In this document: positions 1 through 8,394 of the stretch, piece by piece
Position numbering within the stretch: the first letter of the stretch is position 1
Layout of the letters: each line of letters starts with the position of its first letter
Assembly: GCA_003242895.1 (NCBI GenBank)
Contig: QKMY01000045.1
Span: 1-64,000 of the forward strand
Origin: Candidatus Margulisiibacteriota bacterium
GTDB taxonomy: Bacteria; Margulisbacteria; Riflemargulisbacteria; GWF2-39-127
Reading direction: 5' to 3'
DNA: 64,000 nt
The notes under the pieces: generated by a model
Told to the model about the DNA's origin: nothing
Database searches by the model: none
Seen by the model: only the letters and a program-made list of their open reading frames with translations
Translations under genes and position numbers: made by a program

Positions 1-274
1 TGGAGATGTTTTTTTATGATTACTTGATGCTAGCCTGTTTATTTTTTTAACTCACTAACTATTTCTGTTAACCTTTGCTCTTTATAATTAGAACTACTGT
101 CTAAAAAGCAAGAACTCTTTAAAATAAAATCAAAATATGCTACATTAGGGTACAACTATTTCAGTGTAATGCTAGTATCTACACGAAAGAAGTATGCAAT
201 ATTATTCGCAATTAATTATTTATTTTTTCATCATCAAGTATTCAGTATATGAAAAATAAATAGTATAAGGTAAA
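1..274. other. Non-coding stretch before recO
   Basis: AT-rich sequence with no reading frame that looks like a gene. A TATAAT at 83-88 has no acceptable -35 box at the right spacing, so no promoter is claimed. The end of an upstream gene is not visible. Confidence 0.4.
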
Positions 275-772
275 ATGTTATATAAAACTGAAGGCATAAT
301 TACCAAGATCACCCCATTAGGTGAAGCAGACAAAATAGTTATTATTTATTCAAAGGATTATGGAAAGATACAATCAATAGCTAAAGGCAGCCGAAAAACA
401 AAAAGCAAGTTGTCTGGACGTATAGAATTATTCTGCCGTAACAATTTTATTCTATCTGAAGGAAAGACCTTCGATATAATTAATCAGGCCGATATTATAG
501 AAAATTATTATGATATCCACAAAAACTTCGACAAAATAATACTTGCATCATATATGGCTAGAACAATAAATAAAATAACCTTACCGGCATTGAAATCAAC
601 TGAATTATATAATCTTTTAAGCGAACTACTTAAATTATTAACACTTCATACAGACTATGATAAAATAAAAAGATTATTTCAAAAAAAGTTTCTGGAAATT
701 GAAGGATTTGGAACAGGAGACAATATAAATACTGATGATGAATTCGATAAAATTCTCTATAATTATTCGTGA
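275..772 (+). CDS. recO: DNA repair protein RecO, short form without zinc finger
   Basis: RecO acts with RecF and RecR to load RecA on SSB-coated gaps. The N-terminal OB fold is clear: residues 1-80 run from MLYKTEGIITK through PLGEADKIVIIYSKDYGKI and AKGSRKTKSKLSG, which is the family signature. Helices follow to about residue 145. The protein then stops at 165 residues, whereas RecO is usually about 240; the second half with its Cys zinc site is absent and there is not one CxxC. The TGA stop overlaps the start of the next gene, so this looks like a fixed end rather than a recent frameshift, although loss by mutation cannot be excluded. Start ATG 275 has a weak aagg site in front. First gene of a tightly packed plus-strand group. 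Confidence 0.8.
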   Translation: MLYKTEGIITKITPLGEADKIVIIYSKDYGKIQSIAKGSRKTKSKLSGRIELFCRNNFILSEGKTFDIINQADIIENYYDIHKNFDKIILASYMARTINKITLPALKSTELYNLLSELLKLLTLHTDYDKIKRLFQKKFLEIEGFGTGDNINTDDEFDKILYNYS

Positions 773-1983
773 CCATTATGCAAAGTTTTAAAGAAGTTTT
801 TAAGACTAAAGATTTTTTACTTCTCTGGTTCTCACAAACGTTCTCACAGCTTGCTGATAGAATGTTGGTGGGAGTATTGCTTCTCCAAGTACATAATCTA
901 ACAACAAATAAGCTAGGGTTAGCAATTCCTATGCTCTCATTCGGGATATCCGCACTGATATTCAGCTTAATTGCCGGCGTATATGTTGATAGGTGGAAGA
1001 AAAAAATGATTCTGGTCGTATCGAATCTCATAAGAATTGTACTAATATCGATATTTATTTTCCTGCCATTTACAACCAATTCCCTCGTCTATTTATTTAT
1101 TGTCAGCTTTTTAATCTTTACGGTTGCCCAGTTTTTCCTTCCAGCTGAAACCAGTTCAATTCCCCTTCTTGTTAAGAAGAAAGATCTTACTGCTGCAAAC
1201 TCGTTATTTATGGTAACCTGGATGGGATCGACAGTAGTTGGATTTGCATTAATCCCGGTCTTGGCGTTCTTCCAGCTAACACTAGAAAATATGTATGTCT
1301 TTACCGCGATATTTTATGCAATAGCCGCAATTATTGCGTCATTAATGCATTTCCCGGAATATTCAACTTGTGCAGAACACAGCTATCAACAAATAATAAA
1401 AGACCTTACCTTAGGGTTGGAATTCATTAGAAGAAATTTCATTGTAAGAATAACTCTATTTAACCTTTTTGTAGCTACAACGGTCCTGGCGATATTAAGT
1501 GAATTGGCAATAGATTTTGTAGCCTCTATTATAGGCATTCAAAAAACATATTTCGGCTACTTTATTGCATTATCAGGAGTTGGAATGTTTTTTGGAATAA
1601 TTACCATAAATATTTTCAATGAACTAAAAAGAGGAATACTAATTTCCATCGGATTCTTGATAACCGGCATTATTTTAATATTTCTATCGTATACCAATAC
1701 AGTTATTATGGCTTTAGTACTCATTTTCTTTCTTGGCGTAGGTAACGGATATATTACTATTCCGATTCAAACAACGATCCAGGCAAAAACACCAAAGCAT
1801 GTTCGAGGAAGAGTTTTTGGGATACAAAACATGATTGTTAACTCAGCATTTACCATTCCGGTAGTTATTGGTGGCTATCTTGCTAACATTTTGAGCACTT
1901 CCATGGTATTCTACTCATTAGGGATCCTAGTACTGATTGTCGGTCTAATAAATGTTATAATTCCGAAAGCAAGGACTCTTTAA
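769..1983 (+). CDS. MFS transporter, probable drug or metabolite exporter
   Basis: A 404-residue protein made almost entirely of about 12 hydrophobic segments, with the loop 2-3 motif of the major facilitator superfamily (GVYVDRWKKK near residue 80, corresponding to GxLaDRxgrr) and a second-half counterpart near KTPKHVRGRVFG at about residue 340. This arrangement matches the MFS_3/EntS-like exporters; the substrate cannot be told from sequence. The GTG start at 769 overlaps the TGA stop of recO (GTGA), which suggests coupled translation; an ATG at 778 (residue 4) is the alternative. No good Shine-Dalgarno site precedes either. The next gene begins 6 bases after the stop, so the two are co-transcribed. 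Confidence 0.85.
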   Translation: MTIMQSFKEVFKTKDFLLLWFSQTFSQLADRMLVGVLLLQVHNLTTNKLGLAIPMLSFGISALIFSLIAGVYVDRWKKKMILVVSNLIRIVLISIFIFLPFTTNSLVYLFIVSFLIFTVAQFFLPAETSSIPLLVKKKDLTAANSLFMVTWMGSTVVGFALIPVLAFFQLTLENMYVFTAIFYAIAAIIASLMHFPEYSTCAEHSYQQIIKDLTLGLEFIRRNFIVRITLFNLFVATTVLAILSELAIDFVASIIGIQKTYFGYFIALSGVGMFFGIITINIFNELKRGILISIGFLITGIILIFLSYTNTVIMALVLIFFLGVGNGYITIPIQTTIQAKTPKHVRGRVFGIQNMIVNSAFTIPVVIGGYLANILSTSMVFYSLGILVLIVGLINVIIPKARTL

Positions 1984-1989
1984 TTAACG

Positions 1990-3132
1990 ATGCGAATAGC
2001 AATATTCACCGATACCTATAAACCCCAGATTAACGGAGTTGTAACTTCCATAGAAATTTTTCGAAAAGAACTTGAAAAAAAAGGGCACAAAGTGTTTATT
2101 TTTGCGCCGATGCTCCCAGGTGAGAACAAAAGGCTGAAGCGAGTTTTTAGATTTAATTCGGTTACATATCCATTCCAACGGGAACACAGACTGGTCTTCC
2201 CATACTCTCGAATACTCAACAAATTCGACCGGCTAAAAATAGACATTATTCATAGCCAAACACCGTTTTCCATGGGTTTACTTGCGGCTTATCTCAGCAA
2301 AAAATATAAAATACCCCTTGTGCACACCTACCATACCTTGTTCACTGAATATCTCCATTACATTAAACTTGAAGGCGAAGTTTTTAAAAATGTTGTCAAA
2401 TGGGCTAGTAAACGATATTGCAATCTATGTGACCTGATTATCGTTCCTTCAGCTAAAATATTGGAGGAACTAAAAGAATACGGGGTTGCTTCACCGATAG
2501 AAATAATCCCAACCGGAATAGAATCCATAGATACTTCCTTGCTTGTGAAAGCAGACGCATTGAAAGAGCAATACAATATCCCGACCAATCGAAGGCTCTT
2601 ATGTTTTGTTGGCCGACTTGGCAAAGAAAAAAACATAGAATTTCTTATTAATGCCATGCCAAGTATATTGATCTCCGTAAAAAATACCCAGCTCATTATT
2701 GTTGGGGATGGTCCTGAAAAAATTCCCCTCCAGAAATTGGCAAAAAAGCTTCAGATACAAGATAATATTACGTTTACAGGCTATGTCGACCGGAAAATTG
2801 TTTTTAGTATAGTGAGAATGTCAGATATCTTTATCTTCGCCTCTACGACAGAAACGCAGGGCTTGGTCCTTATTGAAGCTATGTCGATGAGAACACCTGT
2901 GGTTGCTGTTGACGCGATGGGTGTATCAGATGTTCTGCAAGGTAACTACGGGGGCATCTTAACCCCGGATAACGTCTCTAAGTTTTCAGATAAAATAGTT
3001 GACCTGCTGCAAAACCCAGTCCTTCTGGAGCAAAAATCAGAGGAAGCAACACATCGCGCTGATGAATGGTCCGCAGAAAATATGACAGAAAAATTATTAA
3101 AGTGCTACAATAGTATAATAATATCTCATTAG
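1990..3132 (+). CDS. GT4 glycosyltransferase, probable diacylglycerol glucosyltransferase
   Basis: A 380-residue GT-B fold enzyme of family GT4. The N-terminus (RIAIFTDTYKPQINGVVTSI) is the acceptor-domain signature of the subgroup holding monoglucosyl-diacylglycerol synthases and PimA-like mannosyltransferases. The donor half shows FVGRLGKEKN at about 207-216, IVGDGPE, and the E-x7-E nucleotide-sugar motif in TETQGLVLIEA near residue 290. No membrane segment is evident; such enzymes bind the inner leaflet through amphipathic surfaces. Its direct neighbour is a second GT4 enzyme resembling the second step of glycolipid synthesis, as in the Streptococcus pneumoniae Spr0982/CpoA pair, so a membrane glycolipid role is the best inference. 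A capsule or cell-wall glycan role is possible. Confidence 0.8.
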   Translation: MRIAIFTDTYKPQINGVVTSIEIFRKELEKKGHKVFIFAPMLPGENKRLKRVFRFNSVTYPFQREHRLVFPYSRILNKFDRLKIDIIHSQTPFSMGLLAAYLSKKYKIPLVHTYHTLFTEYLHYIKLEGEVFKNVVKWASKRYCNLCDLIIVPSAKILEELKEYGVASPIEIIPTGIESIDTSLLVKADALKEQYNIPTNRRLLCFVGRLGKEKNIEFLINAMPSILISVKNTQLIIVGDGPEKIPLQKLAKKLQIQDNITFTGYVDRKIVFSIVRMSDIFIFASTTETQGLVLIEAMSMRTPVVAVDAMGVSDVLQGNYGGILTPDNVSKFSDKIVDLLQNPVLLEQKSEEATHRADEWSAENMTEKLLKCYNSIIISH

Positions 3133-3146
3133 GGAGGGAAAAGCGT

Positions 3147-4157
3147 ATGAAACTCAATCTTATTGCAGAAAAGTTTATTGGTACTGCGAACGGTGTATAT
3201 ACCGCCTACCTGGAGTCTGTCGAATCTATTAAAAAAATTAATGACATAGAACTTACCGTCAATGGCAAAGGTGACAACTATGACGTAGTTCATTCTCATA
3301 CTATTGGCTTTGAATATATCCTGAAATCATTCAAGTATAAAAACAAATTACTTGTTTCAGCACATGTCGTTCCAGATTCATTCATTGGAAGCCTCATTCT
3401 CAGCGAACTCTGGCGGCCTATGGCAAAGTGGTATCTGAAATACGTTTACAGCAGGGCTAGAATGATAATAGCTGTATCTCCCGTTGTTAAGACTGAGCTA
3501 GAGAAAATCGGAATCAAAACTGAGATTAACGTTCTCTGTAACAGCGTAAACCGAGTAAAATTTAAAGCTGATAATGAATCACGAGACAAGTTCAGACAGA
3601 AGCTTAATATTAAAAAAGAAGACTTCGTTGTCCTATGCGTTGGACAGATACAGCCAAGAAAAGGTATTTATGATTTTCTAGAAGCGGCAAAAAACCTTAA
3701 AGACATAATTTTTGTATGGGTTGGAGGCCGTCCATACGGAAAACTAACTGCAGATTTCAATAGTTTAACTACAGCGGTTGAAAATGCTCCTAAAAATGTC
3801 ATTTTTACCGGAGCTGTCGATTTCGATGATATGCCAAGCTATTACGCCATGGCTGATGTTTACTTCATGCCATCATTTCAAGAGAATTTTGCTTTTGCAA
3901 CGATCGAGGCAAGCTCGGTCAAGCTCCCGCTCGTTCTTAGAGATAATGTCGAGTATCCTAGCTCATTGTTTACTCATTATCTAAAAGGTAAAAACGCAAC
4001 TGATTTTACTGAAATTATTAAGAAACTTTTCGGTGACAGAGAGTTCTTTAAAAAATGGCAGATAGAATCCGACACTCTTGCATCGAAATACGAGATAAGC
4101 AGTTATATGAAACAACTGGTCAGCTACTATAAAAAAGTAGCGGACGAAAATAAGTAA
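3147..4157 (+). CDS. GT4 glycosyltransferase, probable second glycolipid sugar transferase (CpoA-like)
   Basis: A 336-residue GT4 enzyme. Near the N-terminus NGVYTAYLESV resembles the GVGSAYLEQV stretch I recall for CpoA, the galactosyl-glucosyl-diacylglycerol synthase of pneumococcus. Other marks are DVVHSHTIGFEY, the donor-domain CVGQIQPRKGIYDF near residue 168, and the E-x7-E motif in QENFAFATIEAS near 250. A strong GGGAGG site lies 7 bases before ATG 3147, and the gene follows the first glycosyltransferase by 14 bases. The likely product is a diglycosyl-diacylglycerol membrane lipid made from the product of the upstream enzyme. This is inference from the pairing; acceptor and donor sugars are unknown. 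Confidence 0.78.
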   Translation: MKLNLIAEKFIGTANGVYTAYLESVESIKKINDIELTVNGKGDNYDVVHSHTIGFEYILKSFKYKNKLLVSAHVVPDSFIGSLILSELWRPMAKWYLKYVYSRARMIIAVSPVVKTELEKIGIKTEINVLCNSVNRVKFKADNESRDKFRQKLNIKKEDFVVLCVGQIQPRKGIYDFLEAAKNLKDIIFVWVGGRPYGKLTADFNSLTTAVENAPKNVIFTGAVDFDDMPSYYAMADVYFMPSFQENFAFATIEASSVKLPLVLRDNVEYPSSLFTHYLKGKNATDFTEIIKKLFGDREFFKKWQIESDTLASKYEISSYMKQLVSYYKKVADENK

Positions 4158-4201
4158 TAATATTTCAGACAGAATTGTATCAACCAATTGAACTGCCACT
4201 T

Positions 4202-4969
4202 ATGAATCAGCAGAACTTAAGTCTGTATGCAACCAGCGTTATTTTTGAAAAATGTCAGCTTAACTGTCCATTTTGCGCTGCAAATCCTAACCCGCCAGAC
4301 AATGAGATTCAAATACCAAACGCACCGCAATCTTCAATAATACCAAAATTTCCGATTATTAACCTTATTGGTGGGGATCCGCTCTTATCACCGCATCTGC
4401 CCCAAATATTAGATACTCTCCTTAAAAGAAAACGAATTGTCAACATATTTACACCACTATTAATGCTACCAGATAATATTTCATCTTTGCTAAATACCAA
4501 TGTTTTTGCCTATTTCTTAAGCTTTGACGAAAATGAGCATGACGAAATGGTAGGAAAGAAAGATGCCTACAAAAAGCTTTTAACAAACATAGATCAACTT
4601 AAATCCTGTGGTATACAGCCTATTGTTTATTACTTCACGACAAAATTCAACGTTAGTTATTTACCGGAGGTATCCGCGTATTGTAAAAAGAACAAATTAT
4701 TTCTATGGTTAGAAATAGTTAATAATTTCTGTATAGAGCACCGATTTATAGCTGAAGAAAAAAAGGCTATCAACTATTTTACAAAAAATCTACATACAGG
4801 AAGTAATAGTTCAAGCTTCCTGAAGGATAGGATGACATGTTCTTTTGCGCCAAACTTACTATCGAAAAAGAACCAATTTAGATTTCTATTATTTCTTGGA
4901 CAGATTTTATTAGACTATCGAAAGGTAAATTATTTCAAGAAATATAAGCCCGCATCAAGCGGGCTATAA
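4202..4969 (+). CDS. Small radical-SAM protein of unknown role
   Basis: About 255 residues. C18, C22 and C25 form the CX3CX2C [4Fe-4S] site of radical-SAM enzymes (KCQLNCPFC), and LIGGDP at about 55-60 stands for the usual GGEP that binds the methionine amino group. There is no extra Cys-rich SPASM domain, so an activase or a small modifying enzyme is possible; the substrate is unknown. Cysteines near residues 135, 154, 168, 180 and 218 are scattered. I chose ATG 4202; a TTG at 4175 would add nine residues, and neither has a good Shine-Dalgarno site. The last codons (KPASSGL, stop) are part of the hairpin at 4947-4965, so coding sequence and terminator overlap. It may belong to the recO-glycosyltransferase transcript. 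Confidence 0.7.
   Translation: MNQQNLSLYATSVIFEKCQLNCPFCAANPNPPDNEIQIPNAPQSSIIPKFPIINLIGGDPLLSPHLPQILDTLLKRKRIVNIFTPLLMLPDNISSLLNTNVFAYFLSFDENEHDEMVGKKDAYKKLLTNIDQLKSCGIQPIVYYFTTKFNVSYLPEVSAYCKKNKLFLWLEIVNNFCIEHRFIAEEKKAINYFTKNLHTGSNSSSFLKDRMTCSFAPNLLSKKNQFRFLLFLGQILLDYRKVNYFKKYKPASSGL
4947..4965. terminator. Hairpin between convergent genes
   Basis: AGCCCGC / GCGGGCT, a perfect 7-bp GC-rich stem with a 5-base loop, lies across the stop of the radical-SAM gene and 24 bases beyond the stop of serA on the other strand. The T-tract is poor in both directions, so it is a likely but not classic bidirectional terminator. Confidence 0.5.
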
Positions 4970-4988
4970 TTGATAAATAATAGTAATG

Positions 4989-6155
4989 CTAAATATTTCT
5001 TACACTAATAACACCATTGATTGAACGTAAGCTAGAAACAACCTCTTCAGGTACCTTTCCTTCGACGTCTACCATTGTATAGGCAATCTCATTTCGGCTT
5101 TTATTTATCATTTCAATAATATTAAATTTTGCGTCAGCTAATATGGTTGATATCTGACCAACCATGGCAGGTATATTTTTGTTAGAAATAACCAGTCGAG
5201 ATCCACCAGTAGATCTTTCTAAATAACAAGTTGGGAAGTTAACCGAATTAATAATATTTCCATTTTCTAAAAAATCCATTACTTGATCGACAACCATAAC
5301 AGCACAGTTATCTTCAGCTTCCTGCGTGGAAGCTCCTAGATGAGGAATACAAATAATTCCAGGAACATTCAATAAATCATCTGAAGGGAAATCAGTAACA
5401 TAACAACCAACAATTCCATCTTTAATCGCAACTTTCAGGTCATTGTTATTAACAATTTCTGATCTGGAAAAGTTCATTATTTTTACACCTTTTTTCATCA
5501 GTGCAAATTTTTCTCTGTTTAATATACTCTTAGTATCATCAGTCAAAGGCATATGGACTGAAATAATATCGGAATTAGCTAATAGGCTATCAAGTCCAGC
5601 TGCTTTCTTAACTTTACTTGAAAGCTGCCACGCTTTATCAACAGAAATAAACGGATCATAACCAAGTACATTCATTCCAAGTTCAATGGCATCATTTGCA
5701 ACTATTGTACCAATGGCACCAAGGCCAATTAGTCCTAATGTTTTTCCTTTGATTTCATTCCCACCGAACTGTTCTTTGTTTTTTTCAACAATCTTCGTGA
5801 CTTCGGCACCTTGGTCTTCGAGCGTTTTGCCCCAATTTATCCCGTCAACAATTTTTCTTGAAGCTAAGAACATACCACACAAAACTAGTTCTTTTACTGC
5901 GTTAGCATTCGCTCCCGGAGTATTAAAGACTACAATACCTTTGTCGGTACAGCGACTAACTGGAATGTTGTTAACTCCTGCGCCAGCCCGTCCTATAACC
6001 TTTAAATTAGCATTAAACTCCATATCATTCATTTTAAAACTTCTTACCAACACTGCATCAGGGTTACTAAATTCTGATGCTATTTCGTAAGTGTCTGGGG
6101 ACATTCTCAGTATACCTAAAGATGAAATCTTATTAAGGGTCTGTATCTTAAACAT
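4989..6155 (-). CDS. serA: D-3-phosphoglycerate dehydrogenase with ACT domain
   Basis: Oxidises 3-phosphoglycerate to 3-phosphohydroxypyruvate with NAD, the first step of serine synthesis. The 388 residues show the D-2-hydroxyacid dehydrogenase fold: RAGAGVNNIPV (57-66), NTPGANANAVKEL, the NAD-binding GLGAIG (144-149), R231 in NFSRSE and the catalytic His 272 in PHLGAST. The middle acidic position is VTDFPSDD instead of the usual DVFexEP. A C-terminal ACT domain (about 318-388, NIPAMVGQISTILADAKFNI) may bind serine for feedback inhibition. This is the short type without the intervening domain of long SerA. The start lies 16 bases after serC, with its GAGAAAGG site just after the serC stop, so the two genes form one operon. 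Confidence 0.93.
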   Translation of the reverse strand: MFKIQTLNKISSLGILRMSPDTYEIASEFSNPDAVLVRSFKMNDMEFNANLKVIGRAGAGVNNIPVSRCTDKGIVVFNTPGANANAVKELVLCGMFLASRKIVDGINWGKTLEDQGAEVTKIVEKNKEQFGGNEIKGKTLGLIGLGAIGTIVANDAIELGMNVLGYDPFISVDKAWQLSSKVKKAAGLDSLLANSDIISVHMPLTDDTKSILNREKFALMKKGVKIMNFSRSEIVNNNDLKVAIKDGIVGCYVTDFPSDDLLNVPGIICIPHLGASTQEAEDNCAVMVVDQVMDFLENGNIINSVNFPTCYLERSTGGSRLVISNKNIPAMVGQISTILADAKFNIIEMINKSRNEIAYTMVDVEGKVPEEVVSSLRSINGVISVRNI

Positions 6156-6171
6156 TCAATAGCACCTTTCT

Positions 6172-7257
6172 CTATTTATTATTTTTGTCAAATTCATTAA
6201 TAAACTCAACTAAGGCTTTGATCCCTTCCATTGGCATAGCATTGTAAATACTCGCTCTCATCCCACCAACCGATCGATGACCTCTTAATGTTGTCAAACC
6301 GCAAGCTGCAGCTTCTTTAATAAACTTTTCCTCAAGGTCCTTCTCTGGAAGCACAAAAGGAATATTCATTATTGAGCGATGTGCTGGGTTCGGGACTGTC
6401 AATTTAAAAAGACTAGACGTTTCAATTGCGCCATAGAGCATTTTTGCCTTCTCATTATTAATTTTAGCTATCGACTTAACTCCGCCTTTGTTTTTTATCC
6501 ATTCAAATACTAATTTGGCAATGTAAATAGCATAAGTTGGAGGAGTGTTATAGAGCGAATTTGTTTCAACATGCGTTTGGTAATTAAACATCGTCGGTGT
6601 TATTTCTAAGGCATTTCCAATTAAATCATCTCTAATTATAACAATCGTAACACCAGCAGGTCCAATATTCTTCTGTGCACCTGCATAAATAAGACCAAAT
6701 TTTTTAACATCAATTTCTTCCGACAGAATATTAGACGACATATCTGCAACAACAGGTACGTCTCCAGTTTCAGGGACGTCCCTCATAACAGTACCATAAA
6801 TGGTATTATTTGTTGTGATATGAAAGTATGCTGCTTCCGAATCAAAGTTTGACTTATCTATTGGCGGTATATAATTAAAGTTTTTATCTTTAGATGAAGC
6901 AACTATATTTATTTCCCCATATCGCTTTGCTTCCTGAATAGCCTTTTTAGCCCATTCTCCCGTAAGGATATAATCTGCTTTTCTGACCTTTCCAAATAAG
7001 TTGAGAGGGATCATTGAGAATTGTGATGAGGCTCCACCTTGTAAAAATAAAACCTTATAGTTTGCAGGAATGTTCATGATTTCTCGAAGTAAAGATTCGG
7101 CTTGATTAATTATAGCCTCAAATGGTTTTGAACGGTGTGACATTTCCAATACTGACATACCAGATCCACTATAATCAACCATTTCATTTGCTGCCTGTTC
7201 CAAAACTTCTAACGGAAGCATAGCTGGCCCTGCGCTAAAGTTATATATTCTTGACAT
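6172..7257 (-). CDS. serC: Phosphoserine aminotransferase
   Basis: A PLP enzyme that transfers the amino group of glutamate to 3-phosphohydroxypyruvate, giving phosphoserine; it can also serve vitamin B6 synthesis. Typical length, 361 residues. Family marks are NFSAGPAMLP (6-15), the phosphate-binding FLQGGASSQF (71-80), ADMSSNI, and the Schiff-base lysine K196 in YAGAQKNIGP. RGHRSVGGMRASIYNA near the end holds the substrate-binding arginines. An AGAGGGG site lies just before ATG 7257, and a good sigma70 promoter is seen at 7302-7330. serA follows directly. No serB (phosphoserine phosphatase) is in the window. Confidence 0.95.
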   Translation of the reverse strand: MSRIYNFSAGPAMLPLEVLEQAANEMVDYSGSGMSVLEMSHRSKPFEAIINQAESLLREIMNIPANYKVLFLQGGASSQFSMIPLNLFGKVRKADYILTGEWAKKAIQEAKRYGEINIVASSKDKNFNYIPPIDKSNFDSEAAYFHITTNNTIYGTVMRDVPETGDVPVVADMSSNILSEEIDVKKFGLIYAGAQKNIGPAGVTIVIIRDDLIGNALEITPTMFNYQTHVETNSLYNTPPTYAIYIAKLVFEWIKNKGGVKSIAKINNEKAKMLYGAIETSSLFKLTVPNPAHRSIMNIPFVLPEKDLEEKFIKEAAACGLTTLRGHRSVGGMRASIYNAMPMEGIKALVEFINEFDKNNK

Positions 7258-7301
7258 ATGATTCCCCTCTTTAAATATATTGTGATTTTTGTAACAATTT
7301 A

Positions 7302-7330
7302 ATTTTAAATCTTAATTATTTATTTGTCAA
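7302..7330 (-). promoter_or_regulatory. Sigma70 promoter of serC-serA
   Basis: On the minus strand TTGACA (7330-7325), a 17-base spacer and TAAAAT (7307-7302). Transcription would start near 7295, leaving a leader of about 38 bases before serC. It lies downstream of the ribosomal terminator, so serCA is likely transcribed separately. Confidence 0.7.
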
Positions 7331-7413
7331 TTTAGCAATTTGTTGGAAAAGTTTAGTATGCACTGACATCTTCTATATCTATTTACCGATGAACAATAAT
7401 ATTAATAATAAAT

Positions 7414-7444
7414 GAAAAAAGACGTTCCTTCGAGCGCCTTTTTC
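7414..7444 (-). terminator. Terminator of the ribosomal gene run
   Basis: An A-rich/T-rich hairpin after rpsI: on the minus strand AAAAAGGCG pairs with CGTCTTTTT (one G-T wobble) around a short loop and ends in a T-run. It is symmetrical enough to work in both directions. It marks the end of the long transcript region that starts at rpmG. Confidence 0.7.
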
Positions 7445-7466
7445 ATGTTGAATCTTATATATAATT

Positions 7467-7904
7467 TTATCTTTTTCTATATTGAAAGCCTTTTCTAGCT
7501 TTTTTACGACCATACTTTTTAGGTTCTTTTTCGCGTGGATCTCGAGTTACTAATCCTTCTCGCTTCAACATTTTTCTGAAATCAGGATTCACGGTTAATA
7601 ATGCTCGTGTAATTCCATGTCTTATAGCTCCAGCTTGTCCAGCCATTCCACCACCTTTTACAAAGGCAATAACATCATAGCTATTCATGTTATTCGTTAT
7701 CTTTAATGGTAATTTTAGATTTTCCGCTAACATCTCTCGAACTATATAATCGTTAACAGGTTTATCATTTACGCTGATATTACCTTTTCCCTGTAATATC
7801 CATACTCTTGCAACAGAACTTTTTCTTCTGCCAGTACCATAATATTTTACTTTATGAGCACTTCCCTCTTTATTATCCACTTTTTTTAATAATTTTTCAC
7901 TCAT
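7467..7904 (-). CDS. rpsI: 30S ribosomal protein S9 (uS9)
   Basis: 145 residues. After a divergent, charged N-terminus of about 20 residues the S9 core begins with [15 protein letters not shown] and continues through the glycine-rich [17 protein letters not shown]. The protein ends in QYRKR: the basic tail reaches the P site and touches the tRNA anticodon stem. It lies in the small-subunit head. It follows rplM by 33 bases, the usual L13-S9 pair, and is the last gene before the terminator at 7414-7444. Confidence 0.97.
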   Translation of the reverse strand: MSEKLLKKVDNKEGSAHKVKYYGTGRRKSSVARVWILQGKGNISVNDKPVNDYIVREMLAENLKLPLKITNNMNSYDVIAFVKGGGMAGQAGAIRHGITRALLTVNPDFRKMLKREGLVTRDPREKEPKKYGRKKARKGFQYRKR

Positions 7905-7937
7905 CAGGCTCTCCCTTCAACTCTCACCAAAAATTCG

Positions 7938-8375
7938 TTATAGTTCAATCATTTGTGGTTTTTGTGCAGTATAACAATGATTTTCTCCAGCACATACTTT
8001 TAACTTCTTAAGCATCTTACTTCCAATAGGACTTTTCGGCAGCATCCCCTTTACAGCTATCATAAGAATGTTTTCAGGATGTTTCTTTCTCATCGTTATT
8101 AAAGATTCTGTCTTTATTCCGCCGGCATAACCTGTATAACGGTGATACATTTTATCTGTTTCTTTTCTCCCGGTAACGCTTATCTTTTCTGCATTTATTA
8201 CTACGACATAATCACCTGTGTCCATAGATGGTGTAAATTCAGGCTTATTTTTACCCCGAAGAATAGTTGCAACTTGTGATGCTAATCTTCCAAGAGTTTT
8301 TCCTTTTGCATCAACCAGATACCATTTTTTATCTACGCTATCCGGTTTTGCTGAAAATGTTTTTGTATTTCTCAT
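7938..8375 (-). CDS. rplM: 50S ribosomal protein L13 (uL13)
   Basis: 145 residues, the standard length. The signature is seen as DKKWYLVDAKGKTLGRLAS (15-33), the GDYVVVINAEKI strand and the C-terminal KGMLPKSPIGSKMLKKLKV. L13 is an early-assembling protein that binds 23S rRNA. It follows truA by 19 bases and precedes rpsI, the common end of this cluster. Confidence 0.97.
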   Translation of the reverse strand: MRNTKTFSAKPDSVDKKWYLVDAKGKTLGRLASQVATILRGKNKPEFTPSMDTGDYVVVINAEKISVTGRKETDKMYHRYTGYAGGIKTESLITMRKKHPENILMIAVKGMLPKSPIGSKMLKKLKVCAGENHCYTAQKPQMIEL

Positions 8376-8394
8376 TTAAAATTCCCTTCCTCTA

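Noticed and set aside
770..1000. RecO truncated by a frameshift with the remainder continuing downstream.
   Set aside because: All three frames after the stop were considered: the coding frame there is the MFS transporter from its very start, and no RecO C-terminus or CxxC motif is seen.
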